DNA from: JABDJZ01 sp047619685
Lineage (GTDB): Bacteria > Bacteroidota > Rhodothermia > Rhodothermales > UBA10348
NCBI GenBank assembly: GCA_047619685.1
Contig: JBLHLC010000026.1
Span: 1 to 60,841, forward strand
Direction: 5' to 3'
DNA: 60,841 nt
Shown here: positions 35,612 to 44,643 of the stretch, piece after piece
Layout of the letters: each line of letters opens with the position of its first letter
Position numbering within the stretch: position 1 is the first letter of the stretch
Made by a program: the position numbers and the translations under genes
The notes under the pieces: model-generated
Told to the model about the DNA's origin: nothing
The model's database searches: none
The model's input: the letters and a program-made list of their open reading frames with translations, nothing else

Positions 35612-36719
35612 GCTGCCGCTCTGGGATCTTGGATATGGAAAAAAGTAAAGCGTGTTGAGAAATGGCCGAGGCCATCTTTTCGGCGCCGACACTCGGTCTG
35701 TCGCCTGCCAAATCTGCTGTGCAATAGCCTGCCTGTAATGCGCCATCAACACCTGCACGAATGGCAGAAGCCGCATTGGCCTCGCCCAGGTGATCGAGCA
35801 TCATGGCCGCACTCAGAACCATGCCGATCGGATTGGCCTTGTCCTGTCCTGTAATATCAGGTGCGCTTCCGTGCACAGGCTCGAACAACCCAACACCGTC
35901 GCCGATGCTGGCTGACGGAAGTACGCCCAGCGATCCGGACAGGGTTGCGGCCAAGTCCGAGAGGATGTCTCCAAAGAGGTTGCCCGTCACCAGTACGTCG
36001 AACTGACGCGGGTCCCGGACAATCTGCATGGCCGCGTTGTCCACGTACATCTGGTCGAAGGCCAGGTCCGAAAACTCGGTAGCCATCAGTTCCTCGGCAA
36101 CGGAACGCCACAAGCGGGACGAAGCCAGAACGTTGGCCTTGTCCACAGAGGTCAATCGCCCGCTCCTGCGCCTGGCCCAGGCTCCGGCTACCCGGACAAT
36201 CCTGTCCACTTCGGGGCGGCTGTAGCACATCGTGTCGGCGGCAAACTGGTCCCCCTCGGTCCGTGGCGAGCCAAAGTAGATGCCACCGGTCAACTCGCGC
36301 ACAATCAGTAGATCGACGCCGGCTACGCGCTCGGGCCGAAGCGGAGAGCACTCGGCCAGCGCTGCGGGCACCGAGACGGGACGCAGATTGGCATACGTGC
36401 CGAGTCCTTTCCTCAGACCCAAAAGGCCTGCTTCGGGCCGCAGATCACCGGTACCGGTGTCCCACTTGGGCCCGCCGACTGCGCCCAGAAGGACGGCATC
36501 CGAAGCCAGGCAACCCTGCAGCGTCTCCGCCGGGAGCGGGACTCCCGCTGCGTCGATAGCGGCGCCTCCAATTGGATACTCCTGGTATTGGAGACCGAAT
36601 CCATGAGCCTGCGCCACCTCCGATAGGATGCCGACGGCAGTTCCGGTCACTTCCGGGCCAATGCCGTCTCCCGGAAGAAGAGCGATCTTGTAGATCTTCG
36701 AAGGCACGTTCTGGTTCAT
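35604..36719 (-). CDS. leuB: 3-isopropylmalate dehydrogenase
   Basis: 371 residues. It oxidises and decarboxylates 3-isopropylmalate with NAD. Motifs are IALLPGDGIGPEV, LLIVRELTGGIYFG, SVDKANVLASSRLWR, DNAAMQIVRDPRQFDVLVTGNLFGDILSD split as usual, and EPVHGSAPDI. Start is the ATG at 36719, in TGATG with the ilvC stop; a TTG one codon upstream is less likely. It overlaps the leuA start by 8 bases. Confidence 0.94.
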   Translation of the reverse strand: MNQNVPSKIYKIALLPGDGIGPEVTGTAVGILSEVAQAHGFGLQYQEYPIGGAAIDAAGVPLPAETLQGCLASDAVLLGAVGGPKWDTGTGDLRPEAGLLGLRKGLGTYANLRPVSVPAALAECSPLRPERVAGVDLLIVRELTGGIYFGSPRTEGDQFAADTMCYSRPEVDRIVRVAGAWARRRSGRLTSVDKANVLASSRLWRSVAEELMATEFSDLAFDQMYVDNAAMQIVRDPRQFDVLVTGNLFGDILSDLAATLSGSLGVLPSASIGDGVGLFEPVHGSAPDITGQDKANPIGMVLSAAMMLDHLGEANAASAIRAGVDGALQAGYCTADLAGDRPSVGAEKMASAISQHALLFSISKIPERQHG

Positions 36720-37756
36720 CAAGCGACTTCGGTTGCCTGGTCTACAGGGGAGTTGACGGTATCAGACGCGGCGGTGGGCTTGAGCCAGTTCATCATGCCG
36801 CGAAGTTTGCGTCCCACCTGCGAAATGGGGTGTGCCGCGGTCTCGGCGCGGTAGGCCGCCATCTTGGAGCCACCATCGGCACACTCGGCAATCCACTCGC
36901 GCGCAAACTTGCCCGACTGGACTTCGCCCAGAATGCGCTTCATCTCTTGTTTGACAGCCGGTGTTACCACCCTCGGCCCACGGCTGTAACCACCGTATTC
37001 GGCCGTGTCTGACACGGAGTAATTCATGTACTCTAGGCCTCCTTCGTAGAACAGGTCCACGATGAGCTTCAGTTCATGCAGGCACTCGTAGTACGCCAGC
37101 TCAGCCGGGTATCCGGCCTCGACCAGCGTCTCGAAACCTGCCTTGATGAGTTCGGCAGATCCGCCGCACAGAACCGCCTGTTCGCCAAAAAGATCGGTCT
37201 CCGTCTCATCCTTGAAATTAGTCTCGATCACGCCGGCGCGCGTCCCGCCGATCGCGTCCGCATACGAGACCGCCAGATCCAGTGCTGTACCGGACGCATC
37301 CTGCGCCACGGCCACCAGGCAAGGGACGCCGTTTCCTTCGGTATACGTGCGACGAACGAGGTGCCCAGGAGACTTGGGCGCCACCATAAATACATCCACG
37401 CCTTCCGGGAGTGCGATCTGATCGTAGTGGACATTGAAGCCATGGCCAAACGCGAGCGCTTTACCGGGGGTCACATGCTCGGCGATTTCGGCATCGTAGA
37501 CCGCCTTCTGGTGCTGATCCGGAATGAGAATCATGATCACGTCCGCCCATGCCGAAGCCTCTGCAACCGTCCGGACAGCCAAGCCTTTCGACTTTGCGTT
37601 GGCTTCAGAGGCCGATCCCGCGCGGAGTCCTACGCAAACGTTTACTCCGCTTTCGTGCAGATTAAGGGAGTGTGCGTGGCCCTGGCTGCCGTAGCCGATC
37701 ACGGCCACACGGCGGTTGCGAATGAGGTCTTTGTTGGCCTCGTAATAGACGTTCAT
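36719..37756 (-). CDS. ilvC: Ketol-acid reductoisomerase (class I)
   Basis: 345 residues from the ATG at 37756 (MNVYYEANKDL). The NADPH-binding motif VAVIGYGSQGHAHSLNL is followed by LIPDQHQKAVYD, PKSPGHLVRRTY and the knotted C-terminal domain with SDTAEYGGYSRGPRV. It makes dihydroxy-isovalerate and dihydroxy-methylvalerate. Length is that of the short class I enzymes. It lies 34 bases after ilvN. Confidence 0.95.
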   Translation of the reverse strand: MNVYYEANKDLIRNRRVAVIGYGSQGHAHSLNLHESGVNVCVGLRAGSASEANAKSKGLAVRTVAEASAWADVIMILIPDQHQKAVYDAEIAEHVTPGKALAFGHGFNVHYDQIALPEGVDVFMVAPKSPGHLVRRTYTEGNGVPCLVAVAQDASGTALDLAVSYADAIGGTRAGVIETNFKDETETDLFGEQAVLCGGSAELIKAGFETLVEAGYPAELAYYECLHELKLIVDLFYEGGLEYMNYSVSDTAEYGGYSRGPRVVTPAVKQEMKRILGEVQSGKFAREWIAECADGGSKMAAYRAETAAHPISQVGRKLRGMMNWLKPTAASDTVNSPVDQATEVA

Positions 37757-37790
37757 GATTCTGGATGGTGTAATGCTGAAAGGGGTAGGT

Positions 37791-38369
37791 TCAGTCGCCG
37801 AAGGCCAATTCTCTCCGCATGGCAACACGGCCACTCCGGGCGATCTCGGTGATTCCATGCGGCTTCATCATGCCGACGAAAGCGGAGACCTTGGTTGTGG
37901 GACCCGTGACTTCAAACGTCATGGTCTCGGGTGTAATGTTGATCACGTTCCCGCGAAAGATGCTGACGATGTCCATCAGCGCCGGGCGGGACTCAGTGGT
38001 GTACCTGACCTGTATCAGGCACAACTCCCGCTCTACATGGGCGGTGCCGGTGACGTCGTCCACCATCAGCGTGTCAACGAGGTTGGTGAGCTGGCGCATC
38101 ACCTGCGCTATGATCCGGTCACTCCCGGTAGTCACCACGGTCAGTCGCGAGATCTCGGGTGTGTCAGTCTCACCCACCGACACGCTCTCCAGATTGAATC
38201 CGCGGGCGGAGAACATGTTGATCACCCGGTTCAGGGCGCCAATGGAATTCTCCAGCAGCACGGTGATGACATGGCGGTGCACGGTGCGTTCCTCGTCCGG
38301 ACCGACAGGGTCGCCTGCCGCCTTCAGGCGGATGATTTGCTGTGATGTGAGTGTTGGAGCTTCGGTCAT
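37791..38369 (-). CDS. ilvN: Acetolactate synthase small (regulatory) subunit
   Basis: 192 residues. An ACT domain occupies residues about 30-105 (HRHVITVLLENSIGALNRVI, NMFSARGFNLESVSVG), followed by the ALS_ss_C domain with FRGNVINITPETMTFEVTG. It confers valine feedback on IlvB. The first 25 residues are an uncommon extension before the ACT domain. Adjacent to ilvB with a 29-base gap. Confidence 0.93.
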   Translation of the reverse strand: MTEAPTLTSQQIIRLKAAGDPVGPDEERTVHRHVITVLLENSIGALNRVINMFSARGFNLESVSVGETDTPEISRLTVVTTGSDRIIAQVMRQLTNLVDTLMVDDVTGTAHVERELCLIQVRYTTESRPALMDIVSIFRGNVINITPETMTFEVTGPTTKVSAFVGMMKPHGITEIARSGRVAMRRELAFGD

Positions 38370-38398
38370 GGATCCCGTACGGCTTGGGTGGTTTCGCG

Positions 38399-40180
38399 TC
38401 AGGCTGACAGTTCTGGATCGAACCGCTGCGTGATCATGTCATCAGTTGCGGCGCCCGCGGGCACCATGGGGAAGACCATCTCTTCGGTAATCACTTTGAA
38501 CTCCATCAGGACGGGACGATCAGTGATGGCCCAGGCCTTGTCGATGGTGGCCTGCACATCGGCTGGATTGTCGCAGTAGAGACCCTCACATCCGAATGCC
38601 TTGGCCAGCGCGACGAAGTCCGGGTTGGTAGTTGTCAAGTCCGTATGACTGTAGCGCTCATCGTGGAAGAGCTCCTGCCACTGCCTCACCATGCCCAGGA
38701 AGCTGTTATTCAAGACAATGATTTTGAGCGGCAGGCCGTGTGCGGCGCAAACCCCCAACTCCTGGCAGTTCATCAGGAAGCCGCCATCGCCACTGATCGA
38801 GATGACCGGGATGCCTGTATCCTTCATGCCGAAGGCGGCACCCATGGCGGCGGGGAGTGAAAAGCCCATCGTCCCCAGGCCCCCCGAGGTGATGTGGCTG
38901 CGTGCGCGCACATAGGTGAAGAACTGGGCCGTCCACATCTGATTCTGACCCACATCCGTGACGACTACGGCCTCGCCGCCAGTCTTGTCGCGTATCGCTT
39001 GGATCACGTTCTGCGGGTGCAGCTTCTCGTCGGGCACAAAGTCCATCGGGCACTCCTTGCGCCAGACGTCGATGCGTGCCAGCCACGCGGCAGTCTCCTT
39101 CTTGGAAACCAGCGGCTCCAACTCCTCCAGGACCATCAACACATCGCCCAGGACGGGACAATCCACCGGCACGTTTTTTGAAATGCAGGCCGGGTCGATG
39201 TCGATGTGGATGACCTTGGCGTGCGGCGCCCATGCGTCCAGCTTTCCGGTTACACGGTCATCAAAACGGGCACCCACCGCAATCAGCAGGTCCGTGTTCT
39301 GAACCGCCTGGTTTGCATACCACGTTCCGTGCATGCCCAACATCCCCACCGAAAGCGGATCGTTTTCGGGGAAGGCGCCGAGTCCGTGCAGCGTGGTGGT
39401 GACGGGGATCCCGGTCTTGCGTGCAAGCCGCGTCAGGACCTCGGAACCGCCGCTGTTGATGGTCCCGCCCCCCACGTAGAACAACGGGCGCTCCGATGCC
39501 ATGATCAGGTCCGCGGCGTGCTGGATCTGGGCCGGATCGCCCTTGCCAGCAAATGTGTAGCCCGGTAGTACGACTTCATCGGGGTAGAAGAACGGCGCTT
39601 GAGCCAGCAGCACATCCTTGGGCAGGTCGACCACGACAGGCCCAGGCCGTCCGGTGCGGGCAATGTGATAGGCCGCCTTGACGGTTGCCGCCAGGTTGTT
39701 CACGTCACGCACCAAAAAACTGTGCTTGGTGATGGAACGGGTGACACCGATGGTGTCGCACTCCTGGAATGCATCGTTCCCGATCAGCGCGGTTGGCACC
39801 TGGCCCGTGAAAACCACGATCGGGATCGAATCCATGAAGGCATCCGCGATGCCCGTCACACAGTTGGTGGCTCCCGGTCCGCTGGTAACCAGCACCGTAC
39901 CCACTTTGCCCGTGGCTTTCGCGTACCCCTCGGCGGCGTGTGTGCCGCCCTGCTCATGCCTGACCAGCACGTGCTTGAATTTGGGCTTCAGTCGGTGCAG
40001 CTCGTCATAGATCTTGATGACGGCTCCCCCCGGATGCCCAAATACGAACTCGACGCCTTCCGCCTCCAGACTCTTGATGAGGATCTCTGCACCAGAACAG
40101 GTTTCGGTCGGGATCTCTGCGTCCGCGACATGTCCGTCGCCCTGAACGGAAGCGATGTGGAAGTGTGTTGCCGTAGTCAT
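38399..40180 (-). CDS. ilvB: Acetolactate synthase large (catalytic) subunit
   Basis: 593 residues, ThDP-dependent. The catalytic-site glutamate region is VLVRHEQGGTHAAEGYA, the ThDP motif is ISGDGGFLMNCQEL...VLNNSFLGMVRQWQ, and SGPGATNCVTGIADAFMDSIP is typical of anabolic AHAS. It forms acetolactate and aceto-hydroxybutyrate. The first about 25 residues are variable. Gap to ilvD is 11 bases. Confidence 0.95.
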   Translation of the reverse strand: MTTATHFHIASVQGDGHVADAEIPTETCSGAEILIKSLEAEGVEFVFGHPGGAVIKIYDELHRLKPKFKHVLVRHEQGGTHAAEGYAKATGKVGTVLVTSGPGATNCVTGIADAFMDSIPIVVFTGQVPTALIGNDAFQECDTIGVTRSITKHSFLVRDVNNLAATVKAAYHIARTGRPGPVVVDLPKDVLLAQAPFFYPDEVVLPGYTFAGKGDPAQIQHAADLIMASERPLFYVGGGTINSGGSEVLTRLARKTGIPVTTTLHGLGAFPENDPLSVGMLGMHGTWYANQAVQNTDLLIAVGARFDDRVTGKLDAWAPHAKVIHIDIDPACISKNVPVDCPVLGDVLMVLEELEPLVSKKETAAWLARIDVWRKECPMDFVPDEKLHPQNVIQAIRDKTGGEAVVVTDVGQNQMWTAQFFTYVRARSHITSGGLGTMGFSLPAAMGAAFGMKDTGIPVISISGDGGFLMNCQELGVCAAHGLPLKIIVLNNSFLGMVRQWQELFHDERYSHTDLTTTNPDFVALAKAFGCEGLYCDNPADVQATIDKAWAITDRPVLMEFKVITEEMVFPMVPAGAATDDMITQRFDPELSA

Positions 40181-40191
40181 CTTTGGGTGTG

Positions 40192-41928
40192 CTATTGAGC
40201 CAGCGTTGGCTGAGGGGTGGTCGAGGGAGCGTTCTGGAAGTCTGGAATCTTCAGCACGGCACCTTCAGAGGCACTGGTCACGAAGTAGGTATAGCGTTCC
40301 AGGTAACCGCCTTTGATGCGGGGCCGGAACGGGGGGAGAGCGGCGAGGCGTCTTGTAATTTCTTCTTCGTCCACGAGGAGTTCGACGGCATTGTCCTCGA
40401 TGGAAATCCGGATCATGTCTCCGGCTTCTACAGCAGCAATTGCGCCACCCGAGGCCGCCTCGGGAGAGCAATGGCCTATTGACAGGCCACGCGTTCCACC
40501 GGAGAAACGACCATCGGTGATCATGGCCACCGACCGGTCCAGCCCCAAGCCCGCGAGTGCGGAAGTGGGCGTCAGCATCTCTGGCATTCCGGGGCCTCCG
40601 CGTGGGCCTTCATACCGGATGACCACGACGTCGCCTTTCTGGACCTCGTCCCCCAGGATGCCGGCTACGGCTTCGTCCTGAGACTCGTAGATGCGGGCCG
40701 GCCCCTCGAAATTGAACATGTGCTCGGCGACGGCTCCTGTTTTTACCACGGCACCACGCGGTGCAAGGTTGCCGAAGAGAACCGAAAGTCCGCCGGTAGT
40801 CCTGAAAGGCGCCTTGGTGCTCCGGATGACCAGCGGATTTCTGTTCTTGGCCTTGGCCAAAGAGTCGGCGAGTGTGCCTCCTGCAACTGTTGGCCGGTCC
40901 GCATTGAGGAGCCCAGCCCTGTGAAGCTCCAGAAGAATGGCAGGCACGCCTCCAGCGTTGTCTACGTCCTCCATGTGCACGTTCGGCGTAGCAGGCGAGA
41001 CCTTGCACAGGTACGGGATGCGCTTGGAGATCTCGTTGATGCGCTCCAGGTCGTAGGGGATGCCGGCTTCCTGAGCGGCTGCCAGGAGGTGCAGGATGGT
41101 GTTGGTGGATCCGCCCATGGCCATGTCCAGGGCAAACGCGTCGTCCAGCGCCTCGATGGTTACGACCTTTCGGGCCGTCAGCCCTTCATCGACCAGGTTG
41201 ACGATGCGTCCGGCTGCGGCGCGCGCCAATTCGTGGCGCCGCGGGTCAACGGCCAGGATGCTGCCGTTGCCGGGAAGAGCCAGGCCAAGCGCCTCCATGA
41301 TGCAGTTCATCGAGTTGGCTGTGAACATACCCGAACAGGAGCCGCATGTCGGACAACCAAACTGCTCAAGCGTCAGCAATTCTTTCGCGTCGATGGAGCC
41401 TGATTTGAACTTACTGACGCCCTCGAATACCGAGATCAGGTCGATCTTCTTGCCATCCGGTGTCACTCCGGCCTTCATCGGGCCGCCCGAGACAAAGATT
41501 GTGGGGACATCCAGGCGCAGGGCGCCCATCAGCATACCCGGGACAATCTTGTCGCAGTTGGGGATGCATACCAGGCCGTCCAGCCAGTGTGCAGCAGTGA
41601 CGGTTTCGACTGAGTCTGCTATCAACTCGCGCGACGGAAGCGAGTATCGCATGCCAATGTGACCCATCGCGATCCCATCGTCCACTCCGATGGTGTTGAA
41701 CTCGAACGGCACACCGCCTGCGTCGCGGACGGCCTCCTTGACGACCCTCCCGAATTCCTGCAGGTGTACATGGCCCGGTATCAGGTCGATGTAGGAATTA
41801 CAGATGCCGATGAACGGCTTGTCGAAGTCGGAGTCGTCCCGGATAGCTCCCGTGGCCCGGAGAAGCGACCTGTGGGGTGCGCGCTCGTAGCCGGCCTTTA
41901 CGGTATCGCTGCGTCTGGGCTTGTTCAT
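40192..41928 (-). CDS. ilvD: Dihydroxyacid dehydratase
   Basis: 578 residues, IlvD/Edd family. The iron-sulfur cysteines appear in PNCDKIVPGM and FGCPTCGSCSGMFTANSMNC. ITDGRFSGGTRGLSIGHCSPEAASGG is the C-terminal signature. First gene of the BCAA operon. The promoter should lie in the 485 bases upstream, where TAACTTTG (minus strand, near 42345) resembles the Bacteroidota -7 element TAnnTTTG. Confidence 0.95.
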   Translation of the reverse strand: MNKPRRSDTVKAGYERAPHRSLLRATGAIRDDSDFDKPFIGICNSYIDLIPGHVHLQEFGRVVKEAVRDAGGVPFEFNTIGVDDGIAMGHIGMRYSLPSRELIADSVETVTAAHWLDGLVCIPNCDKIVPGMLMGALRLDVPTIFVSGGPMKAGVTPDGKKIDLISVFEGVSKFKSGSIDAKELLTLEQFGCPTCGSCSGMFTANSMNCIMEALGLALPGNGSILAVDPRRHELARAAAGRIVNLVDEGLTARKVVTIEALDDAFALDMAMGGSTNTILHLLAAAQEAGIPYDLERINEISKRIPYLCKVSPATPNVHMEDVDNAGGVPAILLELHRAGLLNADRPTVAGGTLADSLAKAKNRNPLVIRSTKAPFRTTGGLSVLFGNLAPRGAVVKTGAVAEHMFNFEGPARIYESQDEAVAGILGDEVQKGDVVVIRYEGPRGGPGMPEMLTPTSALAGLGLDRSVAMITDGRFSGGTRGLSIGHCSPEAASGGAIAAVEAGDMIRISIEDNAVELLVDEEEITRRLAALPPFRPRIKGGYLERYTYFVTSASEGAVLKIPDFQNAPSTTPQPTLAQ

Positions 41929-42004
41929 GAGATGGGGTTTCGGGTGTCTGCCGACCCGATAACCGTCTCTTATTGCCTAGGACTGGTGCGGATCGACTGG
42001 TGGG

Positions 42005-42151
42005 TCAGAGTAGAATGAGCCCGAGAATACCGAGCACGACGAGGACGCTGGCTAGAAGCGCCAGGGTGTCGGTAATAAGTCGATCGGCGGCAGGTGCCAG
42101 TGCCCGAACAGTGGCCTGCGAGGCGCGCTGATAACGGAAGTAGTCGGGCAT
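42005..42151 (-). CDS. 48-residue single-span membrane protein upstream of ilvD
   Basis: From the ATG at 42151: a polar, basic N-terminus (MPDYFRYQRASQATVRALAPA) followed by one membrane helix (LALLASVLVVLGILGLILL) and stop. It sits 76 bases before ilvD on the same strand, in a leader position. It is not rich in Leu/Ile/Val codons in the manner of an attenuator peptide beyond its membrane segment. Real translation is plausible but unproven. Confidence 0.42.
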   Translation of the reverse strand: MPDYFRYQRASQATVRALAPAADRLITDTLALLASVLVVLGILGLILL

Positions 42152-42369
42152 GGGGTTGACACTGTCTGACGATGAAGGGCCGAATAAACAGGTTTTTGAT
42201 TGTTTTTCCAATCATTCGCTGGCAGCGAAATGCATGAAAGCGCTTCCGGGCCTGCTGCGAAAATTCGCGCCATCATAGGACATGGAATGGAAGGCGCTTT
42301 TTGGGGGTTCATTTTATTTTGTAAACGCTTCCTGTTTGTTAGCAAAGTTATATCATATCGCCAATTTTC

Positions 42370-42398
42370 TTGACTTACTTAAGTAAACCCGTAGCATA
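42370..42398 (+). promoter_or_regulatory. Putative amt promoter with an embedded 12-base palindrome
   Basis: TTGACT at 42370-42375 is a good -35-like hexamer and AGCATA lies 17 bases later. Between them is the perfect palindrome TTACTTAAGTAA (42375-42386), placed where a repressor or activator dimer could act. It is about 30-40 bases upstream of the amt start region. Housekeeping promoters in this phylum often differ from this form, so the call is tentative. Confidence 0.35.
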
Positions 42399-42413
42399 AA
42401 CTAAAGAATTGCC

Positions 42414-42512
42414 ATGAAGGCCCTACTGGCTCTCCTAGTCCTGCTGCTGACCGCCGGAATCACTCCGGATTGGCCAGACGGCACCAGATGCACCCGCGGT
42501 TGCCTCCACTGA
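42414..42512 (+). other. Out-of-frame signal-peptide start of amt
   Basis: ATG at 42414 opens MKALLALLVLLLTAGI, an excellent signal-peptide core, but the frame stops at 42512. In the next frame, 42472 onward reads GQTAPDAPAVASTEVAPV and then PAAAEAQVA, the Ala/Pro linker expected after such a signal. From about 42553 the third frame reads EADEAPSAQAALAAAEDVQNN and runs into the transporter. The natural N-terminus is thus split over three frames by two single-base shifts (about 42455-42472 and 42540-42556). Confidence 0.6.
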
Positions 42513-43831
42513 GGTCGCGCCCGTACCTGCGGCCGCAGAAGCGCAGGTGGCCCGAAGCAGACGAGGCTCCATCCGCCCAGGCGGCGCTCGCCGCTGCGGA
42601 AGACGTCCAGAACAACCTCAACTTCGTCTGGACCATCCTTGCGGCCATCCTGGTCCTGTTCATGCAGGCTGGCTTCGCGCTACTGGAAACCGGGTTCACC
42701 CGATCCAAGAATGCGGTCAACATCATCATGAAGAACGTGATGGACATGTCCGTTGGCACGTTGGTGTTCTTCACGCTCGGATTTGGCCTGATGTTCGGCA
42801 CGACCGCGGGCGGTTGGCTTGGCACGGACGGCTTCTTCCTTAGCGGCCTGACCGACGATCCGTGGAACCTTGCCTTCTTTGTATTCCAGGCTGTGTTCGC
42901 TGCAACGGCTGCTACCATCGTTTCGGGCGCAGTGGCAGAACGAACCAAGTTCACGGGTTACCTGATCTTCTCCGTGATCATCACAGGACTGATCTACGCC
43001 GTGTTCGGCTCCTGGGCCTGGGGTAGCCTCTTCAACGGCGAAGGCTGGTTGGAAGGCCTTGGGTTCATCGACTTCGCAGGATCGACGATGGTTCACTCCG
43101 TGGGCGGATGGGCTGCCCTGGCGGGTGCCCTCGTAGTGGGTGCACGCGTTGGCAAATACGATGACGGCGGCAAGCCCCGCCACATCCCTGGTCACAGCCT
43201 CCCGCTGGCAGCGCTGGGCGTCTTCATCCTCTTCTTTGGATGGTTCGGTTTCAACGCCGGATCCACTACGACCGGTAATACGGACATTGCGCTCATCGCC
43301 ATCAATACGCTTGTGGCCGCTGCAGCCGGGTCCACCGCCGCCATGTTGTTCACGTGGATCCGGAGCGGCAAGCCCGACGCCCCAATGACGCTCAACGGCG
43401 TATTGGCCGGCCTCGTCGGCGTCACGGCTGGCTGCGCCAACCTCAGCCCGGCCTTTGCCATCCTCACCGGTGCGATTGCTGGCGTCGTTGTTGTGCTGGC
43501 TTCCGGGTTCCTGGAGCGCTTTGTGGATGACCCAGTCGGCGCCGTCGCTGTTCACGGTGCCTGCGGTTCATGGGGCACGCTCGCGGCTGGCCTCTTCAAC
43601 ACCGGCGACATGTTCAACATGTCCATCGTCGGTGTCCAGTTGATTGGTATCGCAGCGGCGTTCGTGTGGACGTTCGGCACCTCCTATGTCATCTTCCGCA
43701 TCATCTCGGCGACTGTTGGCCTCCGCGTCAATGGCTTGCTCGAAGAGATCGGCCTCGACATCCACGAGCACGCCTCGGAAGCCTACCCCGAGTTCCTCCC
43801 GACGGACGAACTGACTCTGGCCGAGATCTAA
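42470..43831 (+). CDS. amt: Ammonium transporter, Amt/Rh family
   Basis: 453 residues if read from TTG 42470; similarity starts only at about residue 35 (ALAAAEDVQNNLNFVWT). Eleven membrane spans follow. Family motifs are FMQAGFALLETGFTRSKNAVNI, DFAGSTMVHSVGGWAALAGA with the first pore histidine, FGWFGFNAGS and VHGACGSWGTLAAGLF with the second conserved histidine. It conducts ammonium across the inner membrane. No glnK gene is adjacent; the outer-membrane protein gene follows 80 bases later. The N-terminal arginine-rich segment is probably an artefact of a frameshift; see the preceding entry. Confidence 0.9.
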   Translation: MARRHQMHPRLPPLRSRPYLRPQKRRWPEADEAPSAQAALAAAEDVQNNLNFVWTILAAILVLFMQAGFALLETGFTRSKNAVNIIMKNVMDMSVGTLVFFTLGFGLMFGTTAGGWLGTDGFFLSGLTDDPWNLAFFVFQAVFAATAATIVSGAVAERTKFTGYLIFSVIITGLIYAVFGSWAWGSLFNGEGWLEGLGFIDFAGSTMVHSVGGWAALAGALVVGARVGKYDDGGKPRHIPGHSLPLAALGVFILFFGWFGFNAGSTTTGNTDIALIAINTLVAAAAGSTAAMLFTWIRSGKPDAPMTLNGVLAGLVGVTAGCANLSPAFAILTGAIAGVVVVLASGFLERFVDDPVGAVAVHGACGSWGTLAAGLFNTGDMFNMSIVGVQLIGIAAAFVWTFGTSYVIFRIISATVGLRVNGLLEEIGLDIHEHASEAYPEFLPTDELTLAEI

Positions 43832-43911
43832 TCCAGTCCCGGGCGCGGGGGAGGTGGGGAGCCTCCTGCCCAACTTTCCACCCCACCCAGACCCTGAAAA
43901 TCACATCTATT

Positions 43912-44625
43912 ATGCACTTACGCTTCCTTACCACCCTCTTCCTGCTCGCCCTTGTCGTGGCTCCAGCCACGCAGGCCCAGGAGTTCTCCCTTGGCTCCGA
44001 CGTCTACAGCCGCTACATCTGGCGCGGCCATGACTTTGGCGAGTCCACCAGTGTCCAGCCGGCCCTTGCCTTCTCCATTGGAGGACTTGAGATCGGAACA
44101 TGGGCTTCCTACTCCATCTCTGCCGACGGTGCCGGTGCCGGTGCCGGTGCCGGTGAGCATGACCTCTGGGCGAGTTATTCCGTTGAGACCGCAACCGCAG
44201 GTTCGTTCTCCGTGGGCGTCACAGACTACTACTTCCCCGCTCCTGACGGACTTGGCTTCTTTGAGTTTGACGGTGACGGCGAAGGCGCTCACTGGATTGA
44301 GCCTTTCGTTTCCTACACGGGACCGAAGTCACTTCCCATCAGCCTGTCTGCAGCCTTCTTCGCGCACAACGACCCGGACAACTCCGCCTACCTCCAGGCG
44401 TCCATCCCGTTCTCGACGGAAGGTACAGACCTGGCCTTCACCGTCGGTGCCGTCACCGGCGAGAGCGGGTTCTACGGGACGGACGGCTTCGCTGTTGTGA
44501 ACCTGGGACTCTCGGCCTCCAAAGAGATTGAACTGACCGACAAGTTCTCCATCCCCGTTTCTGTCAGCTACATCCTCAATCCGGAAACAGAGCGGACCTT
44601 CCTGGTCTTCGGCATCAGTTTCTAA
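43912..44625 (+). CDS. Outer-membrane beta-barrel protein, TorF/porin-like, paired with amt
   Basis: 237 residues from the ATG at 43912. Residues 1-22 form a signal peptide ending ATQAQ. The mature start EFSLGSDVYSRYIWRGHDFGESTSVQPAL and alternating hydrophobic/aromatic strands through to the C-terminal FLVFGISF (terminal aromatic) indicate a barrel of about 10-12 strands. A GAGAGAGAG loop is encoded by a hexanucleotide repeat. It lies directly after amt and before a strong terminator, so the two are probably co-transcribed and it may serve ammonium or amine entry, an inference from context. Confidence 0.78.
   Translation: MHLRFLTTLFLLALVVAPATQAQEFSLGSDVYSRYIWRGHDFGESTSVQPALAFSIGGLEIGTWASYSISADGAGAGAGAGEHDLWASYSVETATAGSFSVGVTDYYFPAPDGLGFFEFDGDGEGAHWIEPFVSYTGPKSLPISLSAAFFAHNDPDNSAYLQASIPFSTEGTDLAFTVGAVTGESGFYGTDGFAVVNLGLSASKEIELTDKFSIPVSVSYILNPETERTFLVFGISF
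44128..44154 (+). repeat. Perfect GGTGCC hexanucleotide repeat, 4.5 copies, in a barrel gene
   Basis: GGTGCC is repeated four times and followed by GGT, encoding Gly-Ala dipeptides in a predicted loop of the outer-membrane protein. Unit length is a multiple of three, so copy-number change alters loop length without breaking the frame. Confidence 0.9.
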
Positions 44626-44643
44626 AGCAGTTTCCCTGCGATG

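Noticed and set aside
43570..43911. Upstream extension of the outer-membrane protein frame into amt
   Set aside because: The extension is out-of-frame amt sequence; a signal peptide starts cleanly at 43912.
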